Positions 50,051 through 57,559 of a DNA stretch of 64,000 nucleotides are shown here, piece by piece; position 1 is the first letter of the stretch; every line of letters begins with the position of its first letter. This DNA comes from Actinomadura oligospora ATCC 43269 (GTDB lineage: Bacteria > Actinomycetota > Actinomycetes > Streptosporangiales > Streptosporangiaceae). Location of the stretch: contig NZ_KI912410.1 of assembly GCF_000518265.1 (NCBI RefSeq), positions 786,774 through 850,773 of the forward strand, written 5' to 3'. A program made the position numbers and the translations under genes. The notes under the pieces are model-generated. The model saw only the letters and a program-made list of their open reading frames with translations. It ran no database searches and was not told the DNA's origin.

Positions 50051-53000
50051 ATGACGGCGGGTCCCTCAGCTGGGTCCATGGCACCGCCGCTCCTGGTCGT
50101 CCGGACACGGGAGCGGATCCACAGGCTGCGTCCGGGCGGAACGTACGGGGTCGGACGCGACCCGCAGTCGGACATCGTCCTGACCGACGCCCGGGTCTCC
50201 TGGCACCACGCGATCCTGCGGTCGGGCCCCGACGGCTGGACGATCGAGGACGCGGGCAGCCGGAACGGCACCTTCCTCGACGGCCACCGCGTCCAGCGGA
50301 TGCCCCTCGACGGCGACCACCTCTTCCACCTGGGACACGCCACCGACGGCGCCCCCCTGGCCTGCTCGGCCACCTACCCCCCCGACCCGAGACCCGGCGT
50401 CGACCGCAACCCCAGCCAGATCTTCAAACTCCCCCAACCCCCCGCCCCCGCCGAAGACAAAAGACTCGCCCCAACCCCCCACCAGCCCGCCCAACCCCCC
50501 GGCCACCCACCAGCCCAGAGAAGCAGCGCCGCCGAAGGCCAAGCCCCCGCACGGGCCCCGGGCAGCGCGCAACCCCAACGTCCCAGCCAAGACCCCGGCA
50601 ACGCTGAGGCCCAGGGACCCGCACGAAGCCCCCGTGACGCAGCGGATAGGGGCCCCGCACGGAACCCCGGCCGCGCACCGGCCCAAGGCCCCGGCGGCCA
50701 GTGGCCCGAACGAGGCGCAGCGGACCCAGAAGGTGAAGGACCCGCGCGAAGCCCCGGCCGCGCACCGGCCCAGGGCCCTGCCCGGGGTCCCGCTGGCGCG
50801 GAAGGCCAGCGGCCTGGACGAGGCCCCGACGGCTCCGAAGGCCAAGGACTCACGCGGAGCCCGGGAGGCGCGACGGCCCGCGACCCTGGGCGGGGGGCCA
50901 GTGGCGCGGAGAGTCAACCCCCCGCGCGGGGGCCGCGTGGCGCGGGGGGCCAAGGAGCTGCGCGGAGCCCCGGCGGCGCGACGGCCCAGGACCCCGGGCG
51001 GCGTGCCAGCAGTGCGGAGGGCCAACCTTCCGCACTGGGTCCCGGTGGCGCGGAAGGCCAGCGGCCTGGACGAGGCCCCGGCGGCTCTGAAGGCCAAGGA
51101 CTCACGCGGAGCGCCGGCGGCGCGGCGGCCCAGGCCCCTGGGCGGGGCGTCGGCGGCGCGGCGGGTCAGGGACCCGCGCGGGGTGCAGGTGGCGAGGGGC
51201 AGTGGCGGGGACGCGGGCCTGCTGGATTGGAAGGTCGGGGATCTGCGCGGATTCCTGAGGGTGTGGACGAGCAGGGGCTTCCACGAGCATTCGGCCGTGT
51301 GGAGGGCCAAGCGCCTGTGCGAGGTGGTGGCGCGGGTGGGGCGGGAGCCTTGCGTGGGCCGGTTCCTGCGGAGGGGCTAGGGCCTGCCTCGGGTTCTGAT
51401 CGTGCGGGTGAGCAGTGGGGTGCGCGCGCGGCTGGTCGTGTGGAGGGGCAGGCGGTCGCGCGCGGTGGGGGTGCGGGCGGGCAGGGAGCCTTGCGTGGGG
51501 CTGGGGCTGGGGCTGCGGACGTGCGGGGTGCTGGGGGTGTGGAGGGGCACGGGGGCGTGCCTGTCGCGGGTGGGGCCGTGCAGGTTGTGGGGGGTTCGCA
51601 GGTTGGGGGGCCGGGGACTCGGCGTGGTGGGGGGTTCGGGCGCGGACGGGGCGGGCGCGGGGACGTTCAGGGCGTGCGGATCGGACGGTCGCCGGACAAC
51701 GACGTCGTGGTGCCGGACCTGGTGGTGTCGCGGTACCACGCCGAGCTGCGGGTGACCGGGGTCGGGCGTGCCGAGATCGTGGACCTGGGCAGCCACAACG
51801 GGACGTACGTCAACGGGGTCCGGATCGACCGGGCCGTGCTGACCGAGGACGACCTGCTCGGGATCGGGCATGCCACGTTCCGGCTGGTGGGGAACGAGCT
51901 GCGCGAGTTCGTGGACACGGGGGACGTGTCCGTGCTCGTGCAGGACCTCACCGTGCGGACGCCCGAGGGCAAGGTGCTGCTGGACGGGGTCGGGTTCCCG
52001 ATTCCCGAGCGGTCGCTGGTCGCGGTGATCGGGCCGTCCGGGGCGGGCAAGTCCACACTGCTCGGCGCCGTGACCGGGACGCGTCCCGCCACCGAGGGGA
52101 CGGTCCGCTACGACAGCCGCGACCTGTACTCCGACTACGACGAGCTCCGGCACCGGATCGGGCTCGTGCCGCAGGAGGACATCCTGCACACCCAGCTCGC
52201 GACGCGGCAGGCGCTGCTGTTCGCGGCGGAGCTGCGGTTCCCCGGCGACACCCGGCGGGACGAGCGGGAGCGGCGGGTGGACGAGGTGCTGGCCGAACTC
52301 GGCCTCACCCCGCACGCCGGCACACGCATCGACAAACTGTCGGGTGGCCAGCGCAAACGCGTGTCGGTGGCGCTCGAACTGCTGACGAAGCCATCGCTCC
52401 TCTTCCTGGACGAGCCGACGTCGGGTCTCGACCCCGGCCTGGACAAGACGGTCATGGAACTGCTGGGGAACCTGGCGCACGACGGCCGGACGGTCATCGT
52501 CGTCACCCACAGCACGGAGAACCTCAACGCGTGCGACCGGCTGCTGGTGCTCGTCCCCGGCGGGCGCATGGCCTACTACGGCCCGCCCGAGGAGGGGCTC
52601 CAGCACTTCGGCGCCAACGCGTGGGCGGAGGTGTTCCAGGCGTTCGACCGTGAACCGGATCGCGACTGGGCGGGCGAGTTCCGCACGTCCCCACGCTGGT
52701 CCCGGTACGTGGGGTACGGGATGGGCGGTGCGGTCGGGCCGACCGACGCCAGGCCGCCCGCCCCGCCGCCGCCGCGGCAGAGCAAGTTCGCCCAGCTCTC
52801 CACGCTGTGCCGCCGATACCTGTCGGTCATCACCTCCGATCGTTCCTACCTGGTGCTGCTCGGCCTGATGCCGCTGATCATGGGCGGGCTGATCGCGGCG
52901 ATCCCCGCCCCCAAGGGGCTCACCGGCCCGCCCGGCAGCAACGCGGACGCGGCGTCCAAGCTGATGGTGCTCATCTTCGCGTCGTGCTTCGTCGGCACCG

Positions 53001-53605
53001 GCAACGCCGTCCGCGAGCTGGTGAAGGAACGCACGATCTACCGCAGGGAACGCGCGGCCGGCCTCTCCGCGGGCGTCTATCTCACCTCCAAACTCCTGGT
53101 CCTCGGACTGATCACGACCTTCCAGGCCGTGGTGCTGGTCGGCATCGGCCTGGCCGGCGTGAAGCTGCCCCCGTCCGGCGTCTTCACCTCCCCGTTCCTG
53201 GAACTGGTCCTGGCCACCGGCCTGCTCGGCCTGGTCTCGATGACCCTCGGCCTGCTGGTGTCGGCGTCGGTGAACAGCTCCGAGAAGACCCTGCCGCTGC
53301 TGATAGTCCTGTCGATGGCCCAGCTCGTGCTGTGCGGCGCCCTGGTCCGCCTCGCGGGTAAACCGGGCCTCGAACAGGTCTCCTGGCTGGCCCCGTCCCG
53401 CTGGGGCCTCGCCGCCGCGGCCTCCACCGTCGACCTCGGCCACATCGTCCCGTCGTCCCAGCCTCCCGATCGCATCTGGCTGCCCGACCTGAACACCTGG
53501 GCCCTGGACATGGGCGTCCTCGCCGGACTCGGCGTCGTCTTCACCGTGCTCGCCTGGTGGCAGCTCGAACGGCTCCGCCCCAAGCGCCGCCGTGGCCGCC
53601 TCTGA
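50051..53605 (+). CDS. Double-FHA ABC exporter (Rv1747-like)
   Basis: An 1184-residue fusion. FHA1 is about residues 25-95 (GVGRDPQSDIVLTDARVSWHH, GSRNGTF). A low-complexity repetitive linker (about 120-535) follows, then FHA2 at about 543-620 (RIGRSPDNDVVVPDLVVSRYH, GSHNGTY). The ATPase follows (Walker A GPSGAGKS, LSGGQRKR, LLFLDEPTSGLDP), then an ABCG-type membrane domain with six helices (about 935-1175). M. tuberculosis Rv1747 has the same order, exports cell-wall lipids and is controlled by Ser/Thr kinases through FHA phosphothreonine binding. TACACT lies 6 nt before the ATG, a leaderless start. The linker is far longer than in Rv1747. Confidence 0.9.
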   Translation: MTAGPSAGSMAPPLLVVRTRERIHRLRPGGTYGVGRDPQSDIVLTDARVSWHHAILRSGPDGWTIEDAGSRNGTFLDGHRVQRMPLDGDHLFHLGHATDGAPLACSATYPPDPRPGVDRNPSQIFKLPQPPAPAEDKRLAPTPHQPAQPPGHPPAQRSSAAEGQAPARAPGSAQPQRPSQDPGNAEAQGPARSPRDAADRGPARNPGRAPAQGPGGQWPERGAADPEGEGPARSPGRAPAQGPARGPAGAEGQRPGRGPDGSEGQGLTRSPGGATARDPGRGASGAESQPPARGPRGAGGQGAARSPGGATAQDPGRRASSAEGQPSALGPGGAEGQRPGRGPGGSEGQGLTRSAGGAAAQAPGRGVGGAAGQGPARGAGGEGQWRGRGPAGLEGRGSARIPEGVDEQGLPRAFGRVEGQAPVRGGGAGGAGALRGPVPAEGLGPASGSDRAGEQWGARAAGRVEGQAVARGGGAGGQGALRGAGAGAADVRGAGGVEGHGGVPVAGGAVQVVGGSQVGGPGTRRGGGFGRGRGGRGDVQGVRIGRSPDNDVVVPDLVVSRYHAELRVTGVGRAEIVDLGSHNGTYVNGVRIDRAVLTEDDLLGIGHATFRLVGNELREFVDTGDVSVLVQDLTVRTPEGKVLLDGVGFPIPERSLVAVIGPSGAGKSTLLGAVTGTRPATEGTVRYDSRDLYSDYDELRHRIGLVPQEDILHTQLATRQALLFAAELRFPGDTRRDERERRVDEVLAELGLTPHAGTRIDKLSGGQRKRVSVALELLTKPSLLFLDEPTSGLDPGLDKTVMELLGNLAHDGRTVIVVTHSTENLNACDRLLVLVPGGRMAYYGPPEEGLQHFGANAWAEVFQAFDREPDRDWAGEFRTSPRWSRYVGYGMGGAVGPTDARPPAPPPPRQSKFAQLSTLCRRYLSVITSDRSYLVLLGLMPLIMGGLIAAIPAPKGLTGPPGSNADAASKLMVLIFASCFVGTGNAVRELVKERTIYRRERAAGLSAGVYLTSKLLVLGLITTFQAVVLVGIGLAGVKLPPSGVFTSPFLELVLATGLLGLVSMTLGLLVSASVNSSEKTLPLLIVLSMAQLVLCGALVRLAGKPGLEQVSWLAPSRWGLAAAASTVDLGHIVPSSQPPDRIWLPDLNTWALDMGVLAGLGVVFTVLAWWQLERLRPKRRRGRL
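50560..51650 (+). repeat. Degenerate coding repeats in FHA exporter linker
   Basis: Units rich in Gly-Ala-Glu-Gly-Gln, Pro-Gly-Arg-Gly and Arg-Ser-Pro-Gly-Gly recur about every 28 codons. A near-identical block of about 80 bp at 50795-50880 recurs at 51047-51130, an offset of exactly 252 bp (three 84-bp units). Base composition shifts from C-rich to G-rich along the region. Confidence 0.8.
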
Positions 53606-53752
53606 TCACCCCCTTCCTCCCACGACATGACATGACCGGCACCACCCCGCGCTTTCGATCGTGGCACCCGCCTCACCTGCCCAGAAAGCCCAACGGCGAT
53701 CTGTGGACAACGCGAAGGGTGCTCTAGGAAGACAGTGCTGGCGAGAACGATC

Positions 53753-53990
53753 CGCTCAGCCGCAGAGACGCGCCACGCTCAACACAGGGATGCCTCATGC
53801 CCGTGCCGGGACGCGTGCGCTCAGCGCAGGGACGCCTCGCGCCCAGTGCAGGGGACGCGTCCTGCCCTGTGCCGGGACGCGTTGCGCTCAGCGCAGGGAA
53901 GCGCCGCGCTCAGCATGGGACGTTTCGCGCGCAGTGCAGGGGCGTTCCGCGCTCAGCGCAGGGACGTTCCGCGCTCAGCGCAGGGTCACC
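53753..53990. repeat. Minisatellite of about 22-bp units
   Basis: About eleven degenerate units of 18-25 bp with consensus CGCTCAGCGCAGGGACGTTCCG. The last two full units are near-identical. The array runs into the 3' end of the minus-strand gene at 53975: its stop codon lies inside the final unit. Confidence 0.85.
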
Positions 53991-54445
53991 TCAACGTGGG
54001 TTGCGGAGTTGTTGCCGTGCTTTGAGACGACGGCTCTGCAAGGCCGGTCCGCGACGCTCTTGTGCAGGACCCGATCAGCGAACGGCTGAACGCGCTCGGA
54101 CGCCGCCTCGTGACGCCATCCCGTCCGCTCCAGATACCGGACGACGTCGGACGGCTCCATCACGCGCGACAGGCTGACATCCAGGTATGGCGCGTCACCG
54201 GAGTCGCAATAAGCGACCGCCGTGACCGAGGCCATCGGCAACCCGGACAGCTCCTGTCGGACGGGCTCGGACAGCGCTCTGACCTTAGGCGCCTGGTCCT
54301 CGCACGAGAACCCGCCCGGTAGCCACCTGCCCACCACGAACATGCCGCCGAGCAGGAGGAACGCGGCGACGCACAGTGCGCCACAGCCCACGAGGCAGCC
54401 CTTCGGCAACGCGCCCTGCGATGCCTCGTCGAACGGGTTCGTCAT
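53975..54445 (-). CDS. Small single-pass membrane protein, unknown function
   Basis: A 156-residue protein with one transmembrane helix (about residues 17-38, CLVGCGALCVAAFLLLGGMFVV) preceded by a short cytoplasmic segment, and an extracellular domain with cysteines (SCEDQAPKVRALSE, VAYCDSGDAPYLDVSLSRVME, DRPCRAVVSKHG) that may form disulfides. No family recognised. ATG 54445 is preferred; ATG 54466 is in frame, and neither has a clear ribosome-binding site. The 3' end lies in a minisatellite. Confidence 0.65.
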   Translation of the reverse strand: MTNPFDEASQGALPKGCLVGCGALCVAAFLLLGGMFVVGRWLPGGFSCEDQAPKVRALSEPVRQELSGLPMASVTAVAYCDSGDAPYLDVSLSRVMEPSDVVRYLERTGWRHEAASERVQPFADRVLHKSVADRPCRAVVSKHGNNSATHVEVTLR

Positions 54446-54582
54446 GAGTGCACCGGACCGGTCCATGAGCTGCGCGGTGGCCCGTCCTCCCGTCTGAGGC
54501 GGCGGTGGAGCGGCACGCTACTGGCGAGGGCATGGGACGGCAAGGGCCCGGAAATGTCGGAGGCGGATGTCAGGGTGGTGAC

Positions 54583-55020
54583 GTGGGTGCGGTGTTCGAG
54601 TATTTCGCCGCGGCGGACGACGCGACCGCCGCGGCTGCCCTGGAGCTTCCGTCGTTGTGCGCGCTGGGGGCGCTCGACGTCAAGGGGATCGAGCCCGCCG
54701 TCCAGCTGGGCACGCTCGAGGCGCTGCTGACCGAGCGATCCTACGAGGAGGTGTCCTCGGACGGGCGGTGGGCGAAGCTGGTGGCGTCCACGCCTGGGCA
54801 CGAGGTCTGCGTGGTCACCTTGTCGGACGGCCTGACCAGGGCGCTCGCGGCCGGGGAGCCGGAGGCGTTCGCGCAGGCCGCCGAGCAGTGGGCTCGAACG
54901 GAGGAGTTCGACGAGCGGGCCGACACGGCCGTGCTCACGGAGTTCCTAGTGGATCTGTGCGCGCTCGCGCGCCAGGCCCTCCAGCGCGATCGGCGGCTCT
55001 ACTGCAGGTTCGTCGTCTGA
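54583..55020 (+). CDS. Hypothetical actinobacterial protein
   Basis: A 145-residue acidic, mostly helical soluble protein (VFEYFAAADDATAAAALE, LGTLEALLTERSYEEVSSDGRWAKLV, LVDLCALARQALQRDRRLYCRFVV). Similar proteins of this size occur in other actinomycetes, but I do not recognise a named domain. The GTG at 54583 has AGGGTGGTG upstream. Divergent from the small membrane protein gene. Confidence 0.65.
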   Translation: MGAVFEYFAAADDATAAAALELPSLCALGALDVKGIEPAVQLGTLEALLTERSYEEVSSDGRWAKLVASTPGHEVCVVTLSDGLTRALAAGEPEAFAQAAEQWARTEEFDERADTAVLTEFLVDLCALARQALQRDRRLYCRFVV

Positions 55021-55088
55021 GTACGGAAGGTCGATTGAGCACGGGAGGTCGATGGTTGAAATGATGCCGCTGGCATAGCCTCGCGGGC

Positions 55089-55613
55089 GTGACGGATATC
55101 GAGGTCGGGGACGTCCCCTGGGACGATTCGGACGCGACCGCGCTGCGTGCCGCCCTGCAGTCCGAACTGGACGAGCGCTACGGCGACATCCCGCTACCGC
55201 CCGGCGCCGTCGTGGAGGACATGGTCGCGGCGATGACCGTCCACCCGGAGCGGGTCGCCTGGGTCGGCATCGCGCGCGTGGCAGGAGTGGCGGCGGGTCA
55301 CGTGGCGCTCTGTCACGCGGACGACGAGCCCGAGCCAGCCAGCACGCCCACCGGAACGACCCGGTTCGCGCTGGAACTGAAGCGCATGTACGTCGCGCCC
55401 GCGTTCCGGGGGACGGGAGTCGCGCGGGTGCTGCTGTACGCGGCGGAGGGGGCCGCTCGTGCGCGCGGAGCGGCCCGGATCGTCCTGCAGACAGGCCCGA
55501 GGCAACCCGATGCGGTCCGCATGTACGAGCGAGAGGGATACCAGCACATCCCTCTCCTGCCCGCATACCAAAAGCTCACCTTTTCTGTCTGTATGGCCAA
55601 GGACTTGCCCTGA
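55089..55613 (+). CDS. GNAT family N-acetyltransferase
   Basis: A 174-residue acetyltransferase with the GNAT core: strand ALELKRMYVAPAFRGTGVARVLL (acetyl-CoA-binding motif A, R-G-x-G-x-A), then helix AEGAARARGAARIVLQTGPRQPDAVRMYEREGY (motif B with the Tyr). Substrate unknown. TAGCCT (55076-55081) lies 7 nt before the GTG at 55089, again a leaderless signature. Confidence 0.9.
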   Translation: MTDIEVGDVPWDDSDATALRAALQSELDERYGDIPLPPGAVVEDMVAAMTVHPERVAWVGIARVAGVAAGHVALCHADDEPEPASTPTGTTRFALELKRMYVAPAFRGTGVARVLLYAAEGAARARGAARIVLQTGPRQPDAVRMYEREGYQHIPLLPAYQKLTFSVCMAKDLP

Positions 55614-55692
55614 CCTGACGCGTGGCCTGGAACCGGCCACGTCGACTCAGAACCTCGCCGGATCTGCGGCCGACCGCCTGAACACCTGGTGC

Positions 55693-55995
55693 CGCAACGC
55701 GCGCAAGCTCCGCAACGCGCGCAAGCTCCGCAACGCGCGCAAGCTCCGCAACGCGCGCAAGGTCCGCAACGCGCGCAAGCTCCGCAACGCGCGCAAGGTC
55801 CGCAAGGCGCGCAGGCTCTGAAACGCGCGCGCCAACTCGGTAGTGCGGCGCAAGCTCCGCAACGTGCGCGGGGCTCTGAGACGCGCGCAAGTTCGGCAGT
55901 GCGCACAAGTTCGGCAGTGCGCACAAGCTCGGCGTGCGCGCAAGCTCGGCGTGCGCGCAAGCTCGGCAGTGCGCGCAAGTTCCGCAGTGCGTGGG
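55693..55995. repeat. 18-bp minisatellite with degenerate flank
   Basis: Seven contiguous 18-bp units occupy 55693-55818; the first six read CGCAACGCGCGCAAG[CG]TC and the seventh is variant. Related but decayed units (GCGCAAGTTCGGCAGT and similar) continue to about 55995. The whole interval between the GNAT gene and the molybdenum-enzyme operon (486 bp) is otherwise without a gene. Confidence 0.92.
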
Positions 55996-56099
55996 GGCTT
56001 TGAACGGGCGTGCGGGCTCTGAAAAGTGGCGGGAGGATGTCGGGACAATCACCGGGCGGCGCGGCGGGATTCCGGCGGGATCATGGGTAGGTTCCGAGC

Positions 56100-56618
56100 A
56101 TGCCGGAGGAATCCCTGGTCACCCTGGTCGTGAACGGCCGGACGCGCCGGATCGCCGTGGACACCCGCACGTCCGTGCTCGACCTGCTGCGCGAGCGGCT
56201 CGGCGTGACCGGGCCGAAGAAGGGCTGCGACCACGGCCAGTGCGGGGCCTGCACCGTCCTGCTCGACGGGCGCCGGGTGAACGCCTGCCTGGTCCTCGCC
56301 GTCGCGGCGGACGGATCGCGGGTCACCACCGTCGAGGGCCTGGCGGACGCGGGCGAGCCGGGCGAGCCGTCCGAGCTCCAGAGGGCCTTCGTCGAATGCG
56401 ACGCGTTCCAGTGCGGCTACTGCACGCCCGGCCAGCTGTGCTCGGCGGCCGGGATGCTCGCCGAGGCCAAGGACGGCTGGCCCAGCGCCGTCACGGACGA
56501 CCTCGCCGAACCCACCGACCTCACTCGCGAGGAGATCCGCGAGCGCATGAGCGGGAACCTGTGCCGCTGTGGCGCGTACGTCAACATCGTCGAGGCCGTC
56601 AGGAGGGTCGCCGAGTGA
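56100..56618 (+). CDS. Molybdenum hydroxylase [2Fe-2S] subunit
   Basis: A 172-residue small subunit of a xanthine-dehydrogenase-family enzyme. The N-terminal plant-ferredoxin domain binds cluster II (Cys about 43, 48, 51, 63; motif CDHGQCGAC), and the helical domain binds cluster I (CGYC near 105-108, CRC near 156). Transfers electrons between molybdenum and FAD. No Tat leader, unlike E. coli PaoA, so it is probably cytoplasmic. Its stop overlaps the FAD gene start by 4 nt. Confidence 0.95.
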   Translation: MPEESLVTLVVNGRTRRIAVDTRTSVLDLLRERLGVTGPKKGCDHGQCGACTVLLDGRRVNACLVLAVAADGSRVTTVEGLADAGEPGEPSELQRAFVECDAFQCGYCTPGQLCSAAGMLAEAKDGWPSAVTDDLAEPTDLTREEIRERMSGNLCRCGAYVNIVEAVRRVAE

Positions 56619-57559
56619 GGCCCTTCACCTACGCGCGGGCCACGACGCCGGACGAGGCCGTCGCGCAGCACACCGAGGGCGCGGCCTACCTCGGCGGCGG
56701 GACGAACCTGGTGGACCTCATGCGCCTCGGGGTCGCCCTCCCGTCCCACCTCGTGGACGTCACGCGCCTGCCCCACGCCCAGATCGAGACCGACGGCGAC
56801 GGGCTGCTCATCGGCGCGGCCGTCCGGAACTCCGATCTCGCGGCGCACGCGGTCGTCCGCGAGCGGTTTCCGATGCTGGCGCGGGCGGTGCTGACGGGTG
56901 CGTCCGGCCAGATCCGGAACATGGCGACGGTGGGCGGAAACCTGCTGCAACGCACCCGCTGTCCCTATTTCCAGGACGTCACCCGCCCCTGCAACCGCCG
57001 CGATCCCGGGACGGGATGCCCCGCGCGCGAAGGCGAGCACGAGAACCTCGCCATCCTCGGCCACACGCCGGACTGCGTCGCCACCCACCCGTCCGACATG
57101 GCCGTCGCGCTCGCCGCCCTGGACGCGCGGGTCCGTGTCCACGGACGAGGCGAAACCGGCCTGGACGACCTCTACGGCGACGATCCGGTCCGCGCCTCGG
57201 CCTTGCGCCCGGACGACCTGATCACGCACGTCCGCGTCCCGCCGCTCGCCATGCGGGGCACCTACAGGAAGGTGCGCGAGCGCGCGTCGTTCGCGTTCGC
57301 CCTGGTTTCGATCGCCGCCGCGCTGGACGTCGCCGACGGTGTCGTCCGTGACTGCCGCATCGCGCTGGGCGGGGTCGCCGCGAAACCATGGCGCGCCCGC
57401 CGGGCCGAGGCGGCCCTGCGCGGCGGGCCCGCGACCGAGGACGCCTTCACCCGCGCCGCCGACGCCGAGCTCGCGGCGGCCGAGCCGTTGCGCGACAACG
57501 GATACAAGATCCCGCTCGCCCGCAACCTGGTCGTCCGCACCCTCGGAGAGCTGACGTGA
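56615..57559 (+). CDS. Molybdenum hydroxylase FAD subunit (PaoB/YagS-like)
   Basis: A 314-residue FAD-binding subunit: FAD motifs AAYLGGGTNLVDLMRLG and ATVGGNLLQ, followed by a Cys-bearing insertion (RCPYFQDVTRPCNRRDPGTGC) and DCVATHPSDMAVALAAL. That insertion binds a [4Fe-4S] cluster in PaoB of E. coli. The C-terminal CO-dehydrogenase-flavoprotein domain is present. AGGAGG precedes the GTG. Couples with both neighbours by 4-nt overlaps. Confidence 0.94.
   Translation: MRPFTYARATTPDEAVAQHTEGAAYLGGGTNLVDLMRLGVALPSHLVDVTRLPHAQIETDGDGLLIGAAVRNSDLAAHAVVRERFPMLARAVLTGASGQIRNMATVGGNLLQRTRCPYFQDVTRPCNRRDPGTGCPAREGEHENLAILGHTPDCVATHPSDMAVALAALDARVRVHGRGETGLDDLYGDDPVRASALRPDDLITHVRVPPLAMRGTYRKVRERASFAFALVSIAAALDVADGVVRDCRIALGGVAAKPWRARRAEAALRGGPATEDAFTRAADAELAAAEPLRDNGYKIPLARNLVVRTLGELT

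Noticed and set aside
53701..53710. Perfect DnaA box (complement of CTGTGGACAA gives TTGTCCACAG)
   Set aside because: A single box, with no dnaA, dnaN or box cluster nearby; expected by chance or as a lone titration site.
53753..53990. Possible CRISPR-like or iteron origin array
   Set aside because: Unit length varies, there are no spacers, and no replication gene is nearby. It fits a degenerate minisatellite better.
55693..55995. Possible CRISPR array
   Set aside because: Units are contiguous 18-bp repeats with no unique spacers, and no cas genes are present.
55576..56052. Frames translating the 18-bp minisatellite as a leucine/arginine- or alanine-rich repeat protein
   Set aside because: Several frames on both strands are open simply because an 18-bp repeat without stops is open in all frames; no start signal or non-repeat domain was seen.
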